64,000 bases of DNA from Thiocystis violacea (lineage in GTDB: Bacteria; Pseudomonadota; Gammaproteobacteria; Chromatiales; Chromatiaceae). The DNA is taken from the NCBI RefSeq assembly GCF_016583575.1, contig NZ_NRRG01000002.1:124001-188000 (forward strand), in the 5' to 3' direction. The notes beneath the pieces were generated by a model. The model was not told where the DNA came from, did no database searches, and saw only the letters and a program-made list of their open reading frames with translations. The translations under genes and the position numbers were made by a program. Below are positions 37,901 through 45,428 of the stretch, one piece after another; position 1 is the stretch's first letter; each line of letters begins with the position of its first letter.

Positions 37901-38327
37901 CTGGCTCGGTTCGCGGTTCGGCAGGCGCGCGCCATCGGGACGCGGACTCGTCGCTCAGGGGCGGGTCGAAGGACTCCGAAGTCGCCAGATCAAGCAGCGC
38001 CTCGATGACTTCCTCGTCGTCGGGCGCCTCGAAGTGAGCCTCCAGCAGGGCCAGCAGTTCCAGAACCAGCGCCATGGCCTCGCCATCGCTGTCCTCGGCC
38101 AGATCGGGAAGGCCGCTGACGGCCATCTCCATCAGCCCCAGCAGTTCGGCCAGATGCGGCCCCAGCGGCTCAAGCCTTGACCAGATATCCGCCAGAATTT
38201 CGGCGAAATCATTCGCCGCCGCCAGGCGGTCCTCGCTCGACGCCGAGGACTCGCCGGCCAGTTCCACGGCCTCTTGCAGCGCGGGCGCCGCCGCGACAAA
38301 GACCTCGGCCATCGCGCCAGGGTTCAT
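34959..38327 (-). CDS. chpA-like: ChpA-like hybrid chemotaxis histidine kinase (Hpt-CheA-CheW-REC)
   Basis: A 1122-residue CheA-type kinase. A long acidic N-terminal region (about 1-360) precedes an Hpt domain with the phospho-accepting histidine near residue 401 (AHTLKGSANVCG). The dimerisation region follows, then the kinase domain with HVIRNAIDHGIEL (N box), GDDGRGLDLARV (G1) and GRGVGMDVVAST (G2). A CheW-like domain and a C-terminal receiver with Asp near 1048 (LLVDMEMPQMNG) and KPY follow. It resembles Pil-Chp kinases that control type IV pilus retraction. Pseudomonas ChpA carries several Hpt domains; here only one clear one is visible. It follows the PilJ-like gene by 11 bases. Confidence 0.92.
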   Translation of the reverse strand: MNPGAMAEVFVAAAPALQEAVELAGESSASSEDRLAAANDFAEILADIWSRLEPLGPHLAELLGLMEMAVSGLPDLAEDSDGEAMALVLELLALLEAHFEAPDDEEVIEALLDLATSESFDPPLSDESASRWRAPAEPRTEPEPEAAEPLERVAAERGGVEPPRGASLASAVAAHQVIEEPDETELGDAAAELYALLAYAVEDSREELLRRIRAIAGASDGEARAGAARACRDILARFAGAAAEAGFVSLATLCASLGYQFAAMPPEVAWPDSMLEDLERLPRCLLEYLEAPLVASTRIELVETLLDPRWPNPLSPVNAEELILELYRDPLLVESEERPSRAREIEPEDLDLRPAEEIDAAILASFRREGPDLALGLATVLQRIIAGAGGEAALREAQRFAHTLKGSANVCGVRAIAVLSHHLEDLLEFLTEQGVAPSAALGETLTAGADGLAIMFDVLEGVEPWDPEALRPIMLEVLDWANRIDREGLAALGDEASAPRSTVASDSAEAAPEAAPDEDEAYIQVPARVIDDLLRQVGELTMTLSQSEERLRQAQRTLRESGEIEQRNFLYVAELEKLVDLRGLGSQGVGGGSSSPESVFDPLELEQYNEMYIATRHLNEGVSDARELARTLGETLGDLDELSRQQIKLSQRMRQLTMATRLVPVASVVARLQRVTRQTCRATGKEVELIVHGGETRIDGEVMDRLMPVLLHVIRNAIDHGIELGDQREIAGKPRQGRLDIGFGHLGDRIQLVIGDDGRGLDLARVRAKAIDIGLIDADAELSDQEAALLTLRPGFSTRGQVTQVSGRGVGMDVVASTVRALGGSLAIDSEPGKGYRLTVRLPASLLTLYCLLVRCDEQLLAIPANEVRLAVVSDEGEIQETGDGWTFRHAEGTFALSHLNSLMGVPARDPRQGRQVVLLVDSEIGERAIMVEALLEGRELVIMKLGALIPRVPGLMSASILGDGRVVPIIEPRGLSRVVAGADSSDRLAQQATERARPPTVLVVDDSLSMRRILSRLVEDSGYRPLAARDGLEAIRILARDPVDALLVDMEMPQMNGLELTAHLRSQPATSALPIAMITSRSTEKHRREAVRAGVDAYFVKPYRDEEVLDFLQQAVEPASQ

Positions 38328-38338
38328 GTTGCTCGGTC

Positions 38339-40162
38339 CTAGCCCTGAACGGGCTCGTTGGCCTTGGCCGGCGTCGGCAGACGGAACAGCGCGATCGCCT
38401 TGATCAATTGCTCCGAGTCATCCACAAGCCGATTGGTCTCCAGCGCCTGATGATCGAGCTGATCGGTGGTCTCGACCGAGCTCGCGCGCATGGACTCGAC
38501 GCGCTCCATCAGGGCGCGGTTGGCATCCACCTGCGCCTGGGCGCGCGCGTCGATCTGACGTACCGCCTCGGCCAGATCGGTCGTGTTGCGCTGGGTCGCC
38601 AGCATCAGCTCGCCCGCGCCCTCGACCGTGCGTGATTCGGTTCCGACGGCCTCGGTCGCCTCGTTCACCGTCTGAATGCTATCCAGGGTCTCCACCTGGA
38701 TGTTGGCGATCAGGGTCTCGATCTGGCTAGTCGCGCCGCGCGAGCTGTCGGCCAGACGCTGCACCTCCTGGGCGACCACGGCGAAACCGCGTCCGGCCTC
38801 GCCGGCCGTCGCCGCCTGCATCGCGGCATTGATGGCGAGGACGTGCGTGCGCTCCGAGAAGCTGTTGATGATGTCGACGATCCCGCTGATCTCCTGGGAT
38901 CGCTCGCTAAGGCGCTTGATGCGCTTGCCGGTCTCCTGAATGGTGCCGCGGATGTTGGCCATGCCCGCCACCGCGCCCTTGACCGCGGCCAGCGCCTGGT
39001 CGGTGGAGGCGGACGCCTTTTCGGCCGACTCATGACAGAAGCGCGCCAGCTCGGCGACGCCGATAATCGCCTCGACCGCCTCCGCCAGGTCATTGGCCGT
39101 CTGCTCGATGGCCTCGCGCTCGACGGCGGCCACCTCGACCACCCGTCGCCCCTGTCCCTGCACTTGCTCCGAGGCCCGACCCACCCGCTCGGCGATCTCG
39201 CGCACCTGTAGCAGCACCCGGGCGCTCTCGGAGGTGATCTGGTTGAGGGCGTCGCGCAGCGGACCCGTGATGTCTTCCTTCACGGGCACCTTGAGCGTCA
39301 GGTCGCGCGCCTGACTGATCTCGGCGCCGACCACCAGCATCTCGATGATGGAGTCGTTGAGTTGGTCGTTCTGACGCTCCAGGAAATCGATGCCGCTGTT
39401 GAAGGCATCGACCGTGCGACCGAGCTCGTCGTCCGCGTCGGGCGCGAGACGCTCCGAGAAATCGCGGCGCGCCTCCATGCCATGCAGCGCGTTGCGGATG
39501 CGCTCGGCCGGGCCGAGGATGAAACGCTTGGAGAGCTTGGCGATGGCCAGATAGATGACGATGCCGGTGAGCATCGCGCTCAGGACCAGCAGCGCGATGA
39601 TCAGCACGGTCGTGACCTCGCGCTGGTGCTGCGTGTCCGCCGTCAGCACGGAGAGGCGCTCGTCCAGATAGGTCTCGGCCGCCGAGCGGAAGCTCTGGTT
39701 CAGACCGATGACCACCTTGCCGACTTCCCGGCCGCCTCGCTCGATCGGAAACTCGCGAAAAGGCTTGGTGGCGTCCACCGCCTCCGCGCCTGGGATCGCC
39801 TTGCCGATCAGACTCGCGCCGGTGGCGTCCTGGATATCGACGAAGCTGAATTCCGGATCCTGCTCGACGAGCGTGGCCAACGCCGAAAGATTCGTGCCCA
39901 CGTCCAACGCCGGCTCGCGTCGCGCCAGTTCCGCGAGCAGCACGCCCGCCGTCTCGATCGAGCGGATGGTCTTGAGTTGAAGCTGACTCGCCAGCTCGCC
40001 GCGTGTCTCGGCGTCGAGATCGCGCGCCAGCACCGAACGCTCTTCGTCGAGACCGTCGAGGCCCCACAAAATGGCTCCGGAGACGAGCACGAACACCGCG
40101 AGCACCAGGGCGGTGGTGGCGATGGTGAGCTTCGCCGAGATACTGAGGTCGGTAAGTTTCAT
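38339..40162 (-). CDS. pilJ-like: PilJ-like methyl-accepting chemotaxis receptor
   Basis: A 607-residue transducer. N-terminal TM1 (about 12-34, LTIATTALVLAVFVLVSGAIL) precedes a periplasmic sensory domain (about 35-185). TM2 (about 190-212, VTTVLIIALLVLSAMLTGIVIY) leads to a HAMP-type region and a long signalling hairpin. The hairpin tip FSERTHVLAINAAMQAA and the GFAVVAQEVQRLADSSRGATSQIETL segment are of PilJ type. It should signal through the CheW-like and ChpA-like proteins beside it. The ligand is unknown. It could also be the partner of the rhodopsin, although no direct evidence shows this. Confidence 0.93.
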   Translation of the reverse strand: MKLTDLSISAKLTIATTALVLAVFVLVSGAILWGLDGLDEERSVLARDLDAETRGELASQLQLKTIRSIETAGVLLAELARREPALDVGTNLSALATLVEQDPEFSFVDIQDATGASLIGKAIPGAEAVDATKPFREFPIERGGREVGKVVIGLNQSFRSAAETYLDERLSVLTADTQHQREVTTVLIIALLVLSAMLTGIVIYLAIAKLSKRFILGPAERIRNALHGMEARRDFSERLAPDADDELGRTVDAFNSGIDFLERQNDQLNDSIIEMLVVGAEISQARDLTLKVPVKEDITGPLRDALNQITSESARVLLQVREIAERVGRASEQVQGQGRRVVEVAAVEREAIEQTANDLAEAVEAIIGVAELARFCHESAEKASASTDQALAAVKGAVAGMANIRGTIQETGKRIKRLSERSQEISGIVDIINSFSERTHVLAINAAMQAATAGEAGRGFAVVAQEVQRLADSSRGATSQIETLIANIQVETLDSIQTVNEATEAVGTESRTVEGAGELMLATQRNTTDLAEAVRQIDARAQAQVDANRALMERVESMRASSVETTDQLDHQALETNRLVDDSEQLIKAIALFRLPTPAKANEPVQG

Positions 40163-40191
40163 GATGAGTCCCTTAACGAAATGACGACGGC

Positions 40192-40725
40192 TCAGAGCCT
40201 GCCGGCGTGACGGGCGAGCCGGCTCAGGAGTCCGCCGAGATCGAGTTCGGCGTACCGGATCCCTTCCACGTCAAGACCGCGGAGGATGAGATCCTCGGGC
40301 AGACCCGGCCAGGGTGGCTGAAGTTGGGCGCTCGCCTCCGCCGCAAGCCTGATGACGGTGATCTCGTCGATGCGCAAGGCGGCGCGGGCATCGCGCTCGC
40401 CCAGCACGAGGAAATAACCGCGCGCCGAGACCCCGCCGCCAGCGAGCAGGGCGCCCAGGTCGTATACGGGGACCAGTTCGCCGCGAAAATTGGCGAGCCC
40501 AAGACACCAGGGTTTGGTGAACGGCAGGCGGGCGAGGAACAGCGGGGGAGAGACCTCGGCCGGGAGGTCCATGGGGATAAGGAACCAGTATTCGCCAATC
40601 CGGAAGGCGTGAGCGATCCGGCCCGCGTCCAGCCCCGGATCCTCGGTCGCGACGGCCGGCGCGAACCAGCGCAAGGTCTCGGGGTCCAGCGGCGCCCGTT
40701 CGGTCTCCCGAGCCTGGGGGTCCAT
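40192..40725 (-). CDS. pilI-like: CheW-like coupling protein (PilI-like)
   Basis: A 177-residue CheW-domain protein that couples receptor and kinase. The fold is visible in GEYWFLIPMDLPAEVS, the KPWCLGLANFRGELVPVYDLGALL core and LVLGERDARAALRIDEI. Its ATG overlaps the stop of the receiver gene before it by one base (TGATG, 40723-40727). It sits between the receiver and the PilJ-like receptor, the order of Pil-Chp operons. Confidence 0.9.
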   Translation of the reverse strand: MDPQARETERAPLDPETLRWFAPAVATEDPGLDAGRIAHAFRIGEYWFLIPMDLPAEVSPPLFLARLPFTKPWCLGLANFRGELVPVYDLGALLAGGGVSARGYFLVLGERDARAALRIDEITVIRLAAEASAQLQPPWPGLPEDLILRGLDVEGIRYAELDLGGLLSRLARHAGRL

Positions 40726-41102
40726 CAGGGCGCCGCCTGGCCGCCGAGGAGTCGCTCGACATGCCGCAGCACGTCCTCGGCCGAGCAGGGCTTGACCACG
40801 TAGCCCTTGGCCCCCTGCAACTGCGCCCAGACCTTGTCGGCTTTCTGATTCTTACTGCTGACGATCACCACCGGAACGCCGCCCAGCTCCGGATCCTCGC
40901 GCAGCGAGCGGGTGGCGTGATAGCCGTCGATGTCGTCCATGACGATATCCATGAAGATCAGGTCGGGACGTTGCTCGCGCGCGATCTCCATCCCTTCCCT
41001 GCCGGACGCGGCGGTTATGACCACATGCCCGGCCTTGACCAGCATGTTGCGCAAATGATCGCGATCGGTCGCCGAATCTTCCACCACCAGTAGCTTTGCC
41101 AT
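40725..41102 (-). CDS. pilH-like: Single-domain response regulator (PilH-like)
   Basis: A 125-residue receiver. Acidic pair E8-D9 (LLVVEDSATDRDHL), phospho-acceptor Asp52 in LIFMDIVMDDIDGYHATRSL, Ser/Lys switch residues at IVSSKNQKADKVWAQLQGAKGY and Lys104 (VVKP). The KVW and QGAKGY pattern is that of PilH. It could act on the pilus retraction motor side of the pathway. It follows the two-domain regulator by 27 bases. Confidence 0.9.
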   Translation of the reverse strand: MAKLLVVEDSATDRDHLRNMLVKAGHVVITAASGREGMEIAREQRPDLIFMDIVMDDIDGYHATRSLREDPELGGVPVVIVSSKNQKADKVWAQLQGAKGYVVKPCSAEDVLRHVERLLGGQAAP

Positions 41103-41129
41103 ACCCTTGATCTTGTCCTCGAAATGTAT

Positions 41130-41969
41130 TTATTTCAGATAGCGGTGCAGCGTTTCATCCAGGCTGCCGATCGCCAGGGGCTTGGTGAGATAGCCATCCG
41201 CGTGGGCGAGCGAGCCGCGAAGTTTGTCGATCCGCGAGGTCTTCCCGGTCAACATCACGACCGGTGCCTGAACGTGGATCTCTTTTTTCAACTGGCGCGA
41301 CACGTCATAGCCATTGATGCCGGGGAGCATCACATCGAGGAAGATGAGGTCGTAAGGCCGTTCCCGAGCCTTGATCAGCGCCTCTTCGCCCGTCTCCGCG
41401 AAATCGACCTCGAAGCCCTCCTTGGCCAAGCGCACCTCCATCATCTTGCGGACCGATTCGCTGTCGTCGACCACCAGGATGCGTCGGATCAGACCCGCCA
41501 CCCCGGCGTGAGTCTCGGACACGCCGGAGCCAGCGATGAGATGGCGCGGCATATCGTCGTGGATCGCGAGTTCGGGGGCGAAGTGATAGACGTCGGTGAC
41601 CAGTTCGTCCAGGGCCTTCAAGACCCGGCTGGCCAGCACCGGACGCTTCACGAAGACACTCTTGACGCCCTCGAACAGGTCGGAATGCTTGCTGGCCATG
41701 CCGATGCGGATGACCGGGAAGTCCGTCCGGCGGAGCCGTTGACAGAGCTCGACCCAGGACTCCGCGCCCGCCGGCAGATCCTCGTTGAGGAGACAGATGT
41801 CCGGCCGATCCCGTCCGTTCTCCCAGCGCACGTATCGCCGGGAACGCACGACGGAAAGCTTGAAGGCACTTCCCAGCGCCTTATGCTCCCGATCGGGAAA
41901 CCCGCACAACGCGACCGTGAACTCTCTGCTTGCGGCTGTGGTCACTTTGGAATCACCGTTTCTTAACAC
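41130..41969 (-). CDS. Two-domain response regulator with degenerate N-terminal receiver
   Basis: A 279-residue protein. An N-terminal receiver-like domain (about 17-125) lacks the usual acidic pocket and has NEDLP where the phosphorylated Asp should be. A complete receiver (about 162-279) follows, with D168-D169, phospho-acceptor D212 in LDVMLPGINGYD, T241 and K263 (LTKP). It stands where pilG would be in a Pil-Chp operon, and is larger than PilG. The start is uncertain: the first possible codon is a GTG at 41969, and another GTG at 41945 has a slightly better upstream sequence. Confidence 0.85.
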   Translation of the reverse strand: MLRNGDSKVTTAASREFTVALCGFPDREHKALGSAFKLSVVRSRRYVRWENGRDRPDICLLNEDLPAGAESWVELCQRLRRTDFPVIRIGMASKHSDLFEGVKSVFVKRPVLASRVLKALDELVTDVYHFAPELAIHDDMPRHLIAGSGVSETHAGVAGLIRRILVVDDSESVRKMMEVRLAKEGFEVDFAETGEEALIKARERPYDLIFLDVMLPGINGYDVSRQLKKEIHVQAPVVMLTGKTSRIDKLRGSLAHADGYLTKPLAIGSLDETLHRYLK

Positions 41970-42144
41970 AGAATTTCAGCCGGCGATCATTGCCGATCGG
42001 CTGGCGCATCGGCCCTTGTGGACCGGGGCGGCCATCATGAGCCGCGCTTTTTGGAATTCAGACGGATATCGATTCGACGAGAGGCGCGCCCATGGCTGGG
42101 ACACGCCCTGGTTAAAACCGCGCCAGATTAACCCGCCGGCCGCC

Positions 42145-42177
42145 TGTCGGACCTTGATCGCTCTCACAGATCCGACA
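42145..42177 (-). terminator. Possible hairpin after the rhodopsin gene
   Basis: A 7-bp stem (TGTCGGA at 42145-42151 with TCCGACA at 42171-42177) lies 21 bases beyond the rhodopsin stop. No T tract follows. It may separate the rhodopsin transcript from the chemosensory set or only weaken read-through. Confidence 0.35.
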
Positions 42178-42197
42178 CGGCGAGTGAACCGCCCCGG

Positions 42198-42968
42198 TCA
42201 GGCGTCGCGGGCGAAACGCTCGCGCCTCGCCCGCGAGATCTCGCGCGCGGCGTGGATGACCAGCAGCCCCCAGATCACCTTGTTGACGAGGTCGCCCAGG
42301 TTGAAGGTGAACTCGCGCAGCACCACGCCGATGCCTTGCTCGAACAGCACGGTGTGAAAGTAGCCCGCCGGATAGATGGTCCAGCCGACCAGAATGAAGA
42401 AGAACATGTAGCCGAGCGTATCGCGCTGCGCGGGGATCAACTCGTCGCTGGGCAGCTTGCGCAGCACGCGGTAGATCGAGATGAGCATGGAGACCCAGAG
42501 CGTGACGCCCAACGCGAAGCACAGAAGACTCAGGTTGGTCGCCTCGCCCGCGCTCAACATCGACTGCTCGCCGACATACCCCGCCGAGATCATCCCGGCA
42601 TCGGCCAGCGCCAGCCCCAGCGCGAACCCCGTGCCGACCCGCTCGACGCCGATCAACAAGGGGAACATGAGGATCAGCATGACGGTGGTGATCAGCCAGT
42701 ACCCATAACGGACGGATAGCGGAAACTCGCCCAGGGCGCGAATCAGGATGGCTGGCTCCGCCGCGCCGCTCACCAGAGGTTGAAGGCTCGCGAAATAGTA
42801 CAGATGCAGGGCCGAGGACAGGCCGCAAATGATGACATTGAGCAGCACGAGCAAACGGAGCTTCGGCTCGATCCGCGGAAACTGAGCGAGGAAATAGACC
42901 ACCGCGAGGAACGCGGCCAGGCTACAGAATAAGAACGAGAAATAGGTCAAGCTGAACAATGTGGTCAT
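42198..42968 (-). CDS. Microbial (type 1) rhodopsin with Tyr in place of the helix-C counterion
   Basis: A 256-residue seven-helix membrane protein of the microbial rhodopsin family. Helix C carries RYGYWLITT (R87-Y88-G89-Y90-W91 and T94), helix F has GWTIYPAGYF (W196, Y199, P200), and helix G has LGDLVNKVIWG with D226 and the retinal Schiff-base lysine K230. His55 in ALHLYYF probably aligns with proteorhodopsin H75. The helix-C aspartate of pumps (D97 in proteorhodopsin) is Tyr90, so the usual D-T-E pattern reads Y-T-M by ungapped alignment. That argues against a standard proton pump and favours a sensor or another function. crtY and blh lie upstream in the same direction. Confidence 0.93.
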   Translation of the reverse strand: MTTLFSLTYFSFLFCSLAAFLAVVYFLAQFPRIEPKLRLLVLLNVIICGLSSALHLYYFASLQPLVSGAAEPAILIRALGEFPLSVRYGYWLITTVMLILMFPLLIGVERVGTGFALGLALADAGMISAGYVGEQSMLSAGEATNLSLLCFALGVTLWVSMLISIYRVLRKLPSDELIPAQRDTLGYMFFFILVGWTIYPAGYFHTVLFEQGIGVVLREFTFNLGDLVNKVIWGLLVIHAAREISRARRERFARDA

Positions 42969-43204
42969 GGGTTCCGTTCCTGTCTTTCGGAATGTCGCGC
43001 GCGAAGCCGCGCGGTACTCGGGTTCCGGCCGAGGCGACACGCCCGATGCCCCAGCCGGGATCGCAAGATTAAACCCAATGCCTGGACGGGGGTGAAATTG
43101 TGCCGAAGCGGCCCGCTCACGGCCCGCGCGCCGATGGCCATGCGCGACGCCGGATGCGAAAACCGTGACGTCGAGCCCATGGCGTCGCGCCGGGAGCCTC
43201 CGCG

Positions 43205-44203
43205 CTAGGGGCTATCCATGGCTCCCTGGCCATCAGGATCGCGCGGTGCGACAAAACGCAGACTCATCACGAGGAGCGCGTGGGGAAAGGTCAGCGCGGC
43301 CAAACCGATGAACAGCACCTGAAGCGTCGCCTGGATCCCGGCGCGCTCGGGCGAAAGCAGCGCGAAGGCGCCAAGCGCCAGCACCCAGGTCAGGAGCGTC
43401 ATCGGCCAGGCGTGGTCGAGCGCGCGCCTAACGGCCCCGGAACGCCGCGCCGATTCACCGGCCATCGCATAGCGCGTCAGATAACGGGCCGAGTGCAGCA
43501 GTCCGAAATACACCGCGAACGCGACCAGGGGCGGCGTGACCACGAAGAGCGCGGCGATGGTCGCCAGCTCGATCAGCGTCCACCATTCGCGCCGAGGGAG
43601 CGATGCGCGGCGCGCGAACAGGCCTCCCAGGAGCGACGCGGCCAGCAGGAGCAGCAACGGCCACAGCGCCCCGACCCCCTGGGTCAAGGCCAGCGCGGCC
43701 TCGGTGGGGATCAACTGACCGAACAGCCAGGCCGTCTGCGCCGGATGGAAGGCGAGCGGGAGCACGATCGGCATGGCACCGCGCAACAGCACCTCGGCGA
43801 TGTAGCCGGACCTCCACGCCAGCGGTGCCCGCGTATCCTCGACGCCCCAGTGCAACACCGTCGCCGCCAGAAAGGCCGCGAGCATGGGCGCGGGAAAGGC
43901 GATCCATGCCGCGATCACCAGCCCCCCGAGCAGGAGATAGAGCACGAATCCGACCCACAGAAGCTCGGCGCGTCCGAGTCGCGCGGCTAGGGCTTTCATA
44001 TGCATGAAATCCAGCGCGCCGTGCGGAATGCCCAGCAACGCCACCGAGACGACGGCGAGCGCCATCTCCAGCGCGAACGGAAGGCGCGCGTCGAGCCATC
44101 CCCAGAGGAGAATCGCGACCGCGGACATCGCCAGAAAGCTCGCGACCTGGAGCTTATCGGCCCGGCTTGGGTCTTCCCTATCGAGGATCGCTGACGTGAT
44201 CAT
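43205..44203 (-). CDS. blh: Beta-carotene 15,15'-dioxygenase (Brp/Blh family)
   Basis: A 332-residue integral membrane enzyme that splits beta-carotene into two retinals. The conserved iron-site histidines are visible in LGIPHGALDFMH, TVLHWGVEDT, FGLLHSARYLTR and LTFPHALLVM. Hydrophobic helices cover most of the protein. The start at 44203 (MITSAILD) overlaps the crtY end by 26 bases; an in-frame ATG at 44254 would overlap more. It lies between crtY and the rhodopsin gene, giving a complete lycopene-to-retinal route for the rhodopsin. Confidence 0.94.
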   Translation of the reverse strand: MITSAILDREDPSRADKLQVASFLAMSAVAILLWGWLDARLPFALEMALAVVSVALLGIPHGALDFMHMKALAARLGRAELLWVGFVLYLLLGGLVIAAWIAFPAPMLAAFLAATVLHWGVEDTRAPLAWRSGYIAEVLLRGAMPIVLPLAFHPAQTAWLFGQLIPTEAALALTQGVGALWPLLLLLAASLLGGLFARRASLPRREWWTLIELATIAALFVVTPPLVAFAVYFGLLHSARYLTRYAMAGESARRSGAVRRALDHAWPMTLLTWVLALGAFALLSPERAGIQATLQVLFIGLAALTFPHALLVMSLRFVAPRDPDGQGAMDSP

Positions 44204-45413
44204 AAGGTTCTCGCTCTGATTGTGGAGGCGCCGCGCCAATCCAGCACGGGTCATCGGTTGGTCGAAGCCTGGACGTGAGCGCGCGTCTCACCGCCGTTTT
44301 AAGGAAAGGCCAGGTCGGCAGGGCGGCGATCACATCGAAATAATCCCCGAGGCTCCCTCGATCGGAGAGGAAGCGCACCGTGGCGTCGGCCTCGACCTGG
44401 TCGAAAATCGCAAAAAAGGTCGCCGCCGTGGTGGCGGGTTCGTCGCGCAGACGTTGGAGAAAGATCCCGTCCACCCAGCCGGACAGGGCCGAATAGGGTC
44501 GCGCCGGGATCGCCTCGGGGCCGGACGCGACCAAGGCGGCGGCGAAGGCTTGCGACCAGCGCTGAATGGCGAGGAACGCATATCCGGTGCTGGGCCTGAC
44601 CAGCCCGGCGCGCGTCCCGATCGGGTGATAGCCAGCGGGCCACCGGGAGCGCGTGGCGATCGGCAAGCCCATCGGGATCGCACCGCGCTCTCGGTCGAGA
44701 ATCGCGTAGCGCTCGGCGCCAAGACGGGTCGCCAGATAATCCCGCAGCCATCGTTCGTCGCGCTCGCGATCCCCGAACGGCTCGCTGGAAAGTCGGGTCG
44801 TCTCGACCAGGGCCTCGGTCGGCGAGTAGGGCAGCACATAGCAGAAGGCCCCGCCGCCGGCCTGGTCGGTCCAGAAGTCCATGAGGGTGACGCAGGATGG
44901 GTCGAACAGCGGCTCCTGGACACGCACATGCCAGCCCAGGAAATGCTGCGTCAGCACCGGCGGACCGAAGGCGGGCGCGGGGGGACGGGCGTCGAGCAGA
45001 ATTGGCGCGCGCACTGGACCGCGCGTGGTTTCCACCTCGAAACCGCTGGACGTCGCGGAGACCCGACCCGCTCGGGTTTCCCGCCAGAGCGCCATGGTTG
45101 GAACGGCGGCGAGGCACCGCAGCGCCGAGGCGTAGAAACGGTCGGCCGGTATCCGCTCGTAAGCGTAGGCGTGCGTGGACTGCCGGGCCTCGCGTTCGCC
45201 CAGGCGCACGGACCAGGTCGTCCAGCGGTGCGTGACGCAGTCCTGGAAACTATGTGGCCAAAGGCTCCAGTAACACCACAGGCGGTCTCGCGCGTAATCC
45301 TTCCGGGGCTCGACGATCAGGACACGACCCGCGTAACCCCGCCCAGCCAGTTCGACGGCCAGGCTCAGGCCCGAGCATCCGCCCCCGAGGATCAGCAGAT
45401 CGACCTGCTCCAC
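44178..45413 (-). CDS. crtY: Lycopene beta-cyclase CrtY
   Basis: A 411-residue flavoprotein. The N-terminal dinucleotide fold is LLILGGGCSGLSLAVEL, followed by VLIVEPRKDYARDRLWCYW. Cyclase landmarks are FWTDQ, LPYSPTEALVETTRL, GAIPMGLPI and GTRAGLVRPSTGYAF. It cyclises lycopene to beta-carotene, the substrate of Blh. Most purple sulfur bacteria make acyclic or aryl carotenoids, so a beta-cyclase next to blh looks dedicated to retinal supply. It follows the tautomerase by 15 bases and overlaps blh. Confidence 0.93.
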   Translation of the reverse strand: MEQVDLLILGGGCSGLSLAVELAGRGYAGRVLIVEPRKDYARDRLWCYWSLWPHSFQDCVTHRWTTWSVRLGEREARQSTHAYAYERIPADRFYASALRCLAAVPTMALWRETRAGRVSATSSGFEVETTRGPVRAPILLDARPPAPAFGPPVLTQHFLGWHVRVQEPLFDPSCVTLMDFWTDQAGGGAFCYVLPYSPTEALVETTRLSSEPFGDRERDERWLRDYLATRLGAERYAILDRERGAIPMGLPIATRSRWPAGYHPIGTRAGLVRPSTGYAFLAIQRWSQAFAAALVASGPEAIPARPYSALSGWVDGIFLQRLRDEPATTAATFFAIFDQVEADATVRFLSDRGSLGDYFDVIAALPTWPFLKTAVRRALTSRLRPTDDPCWIGAAPPQSEREPYDHVSDPR

Positions 45414-45428
45414 CGGCCGCGACCGCTA

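Noticed and set aside
41976-42167. A 63-codon frame between the rhodopsin and the two-domain regulator
   Set aside because: No ribosome site and no family pattern; kept out, although its position makes it worth checking by RNA-seq.
42198-42968. A light-driven proton pump
   Set aside because: The helix-C acceptor aspartate is replaced by Tyr, so the ordinary pump reading is not supported.
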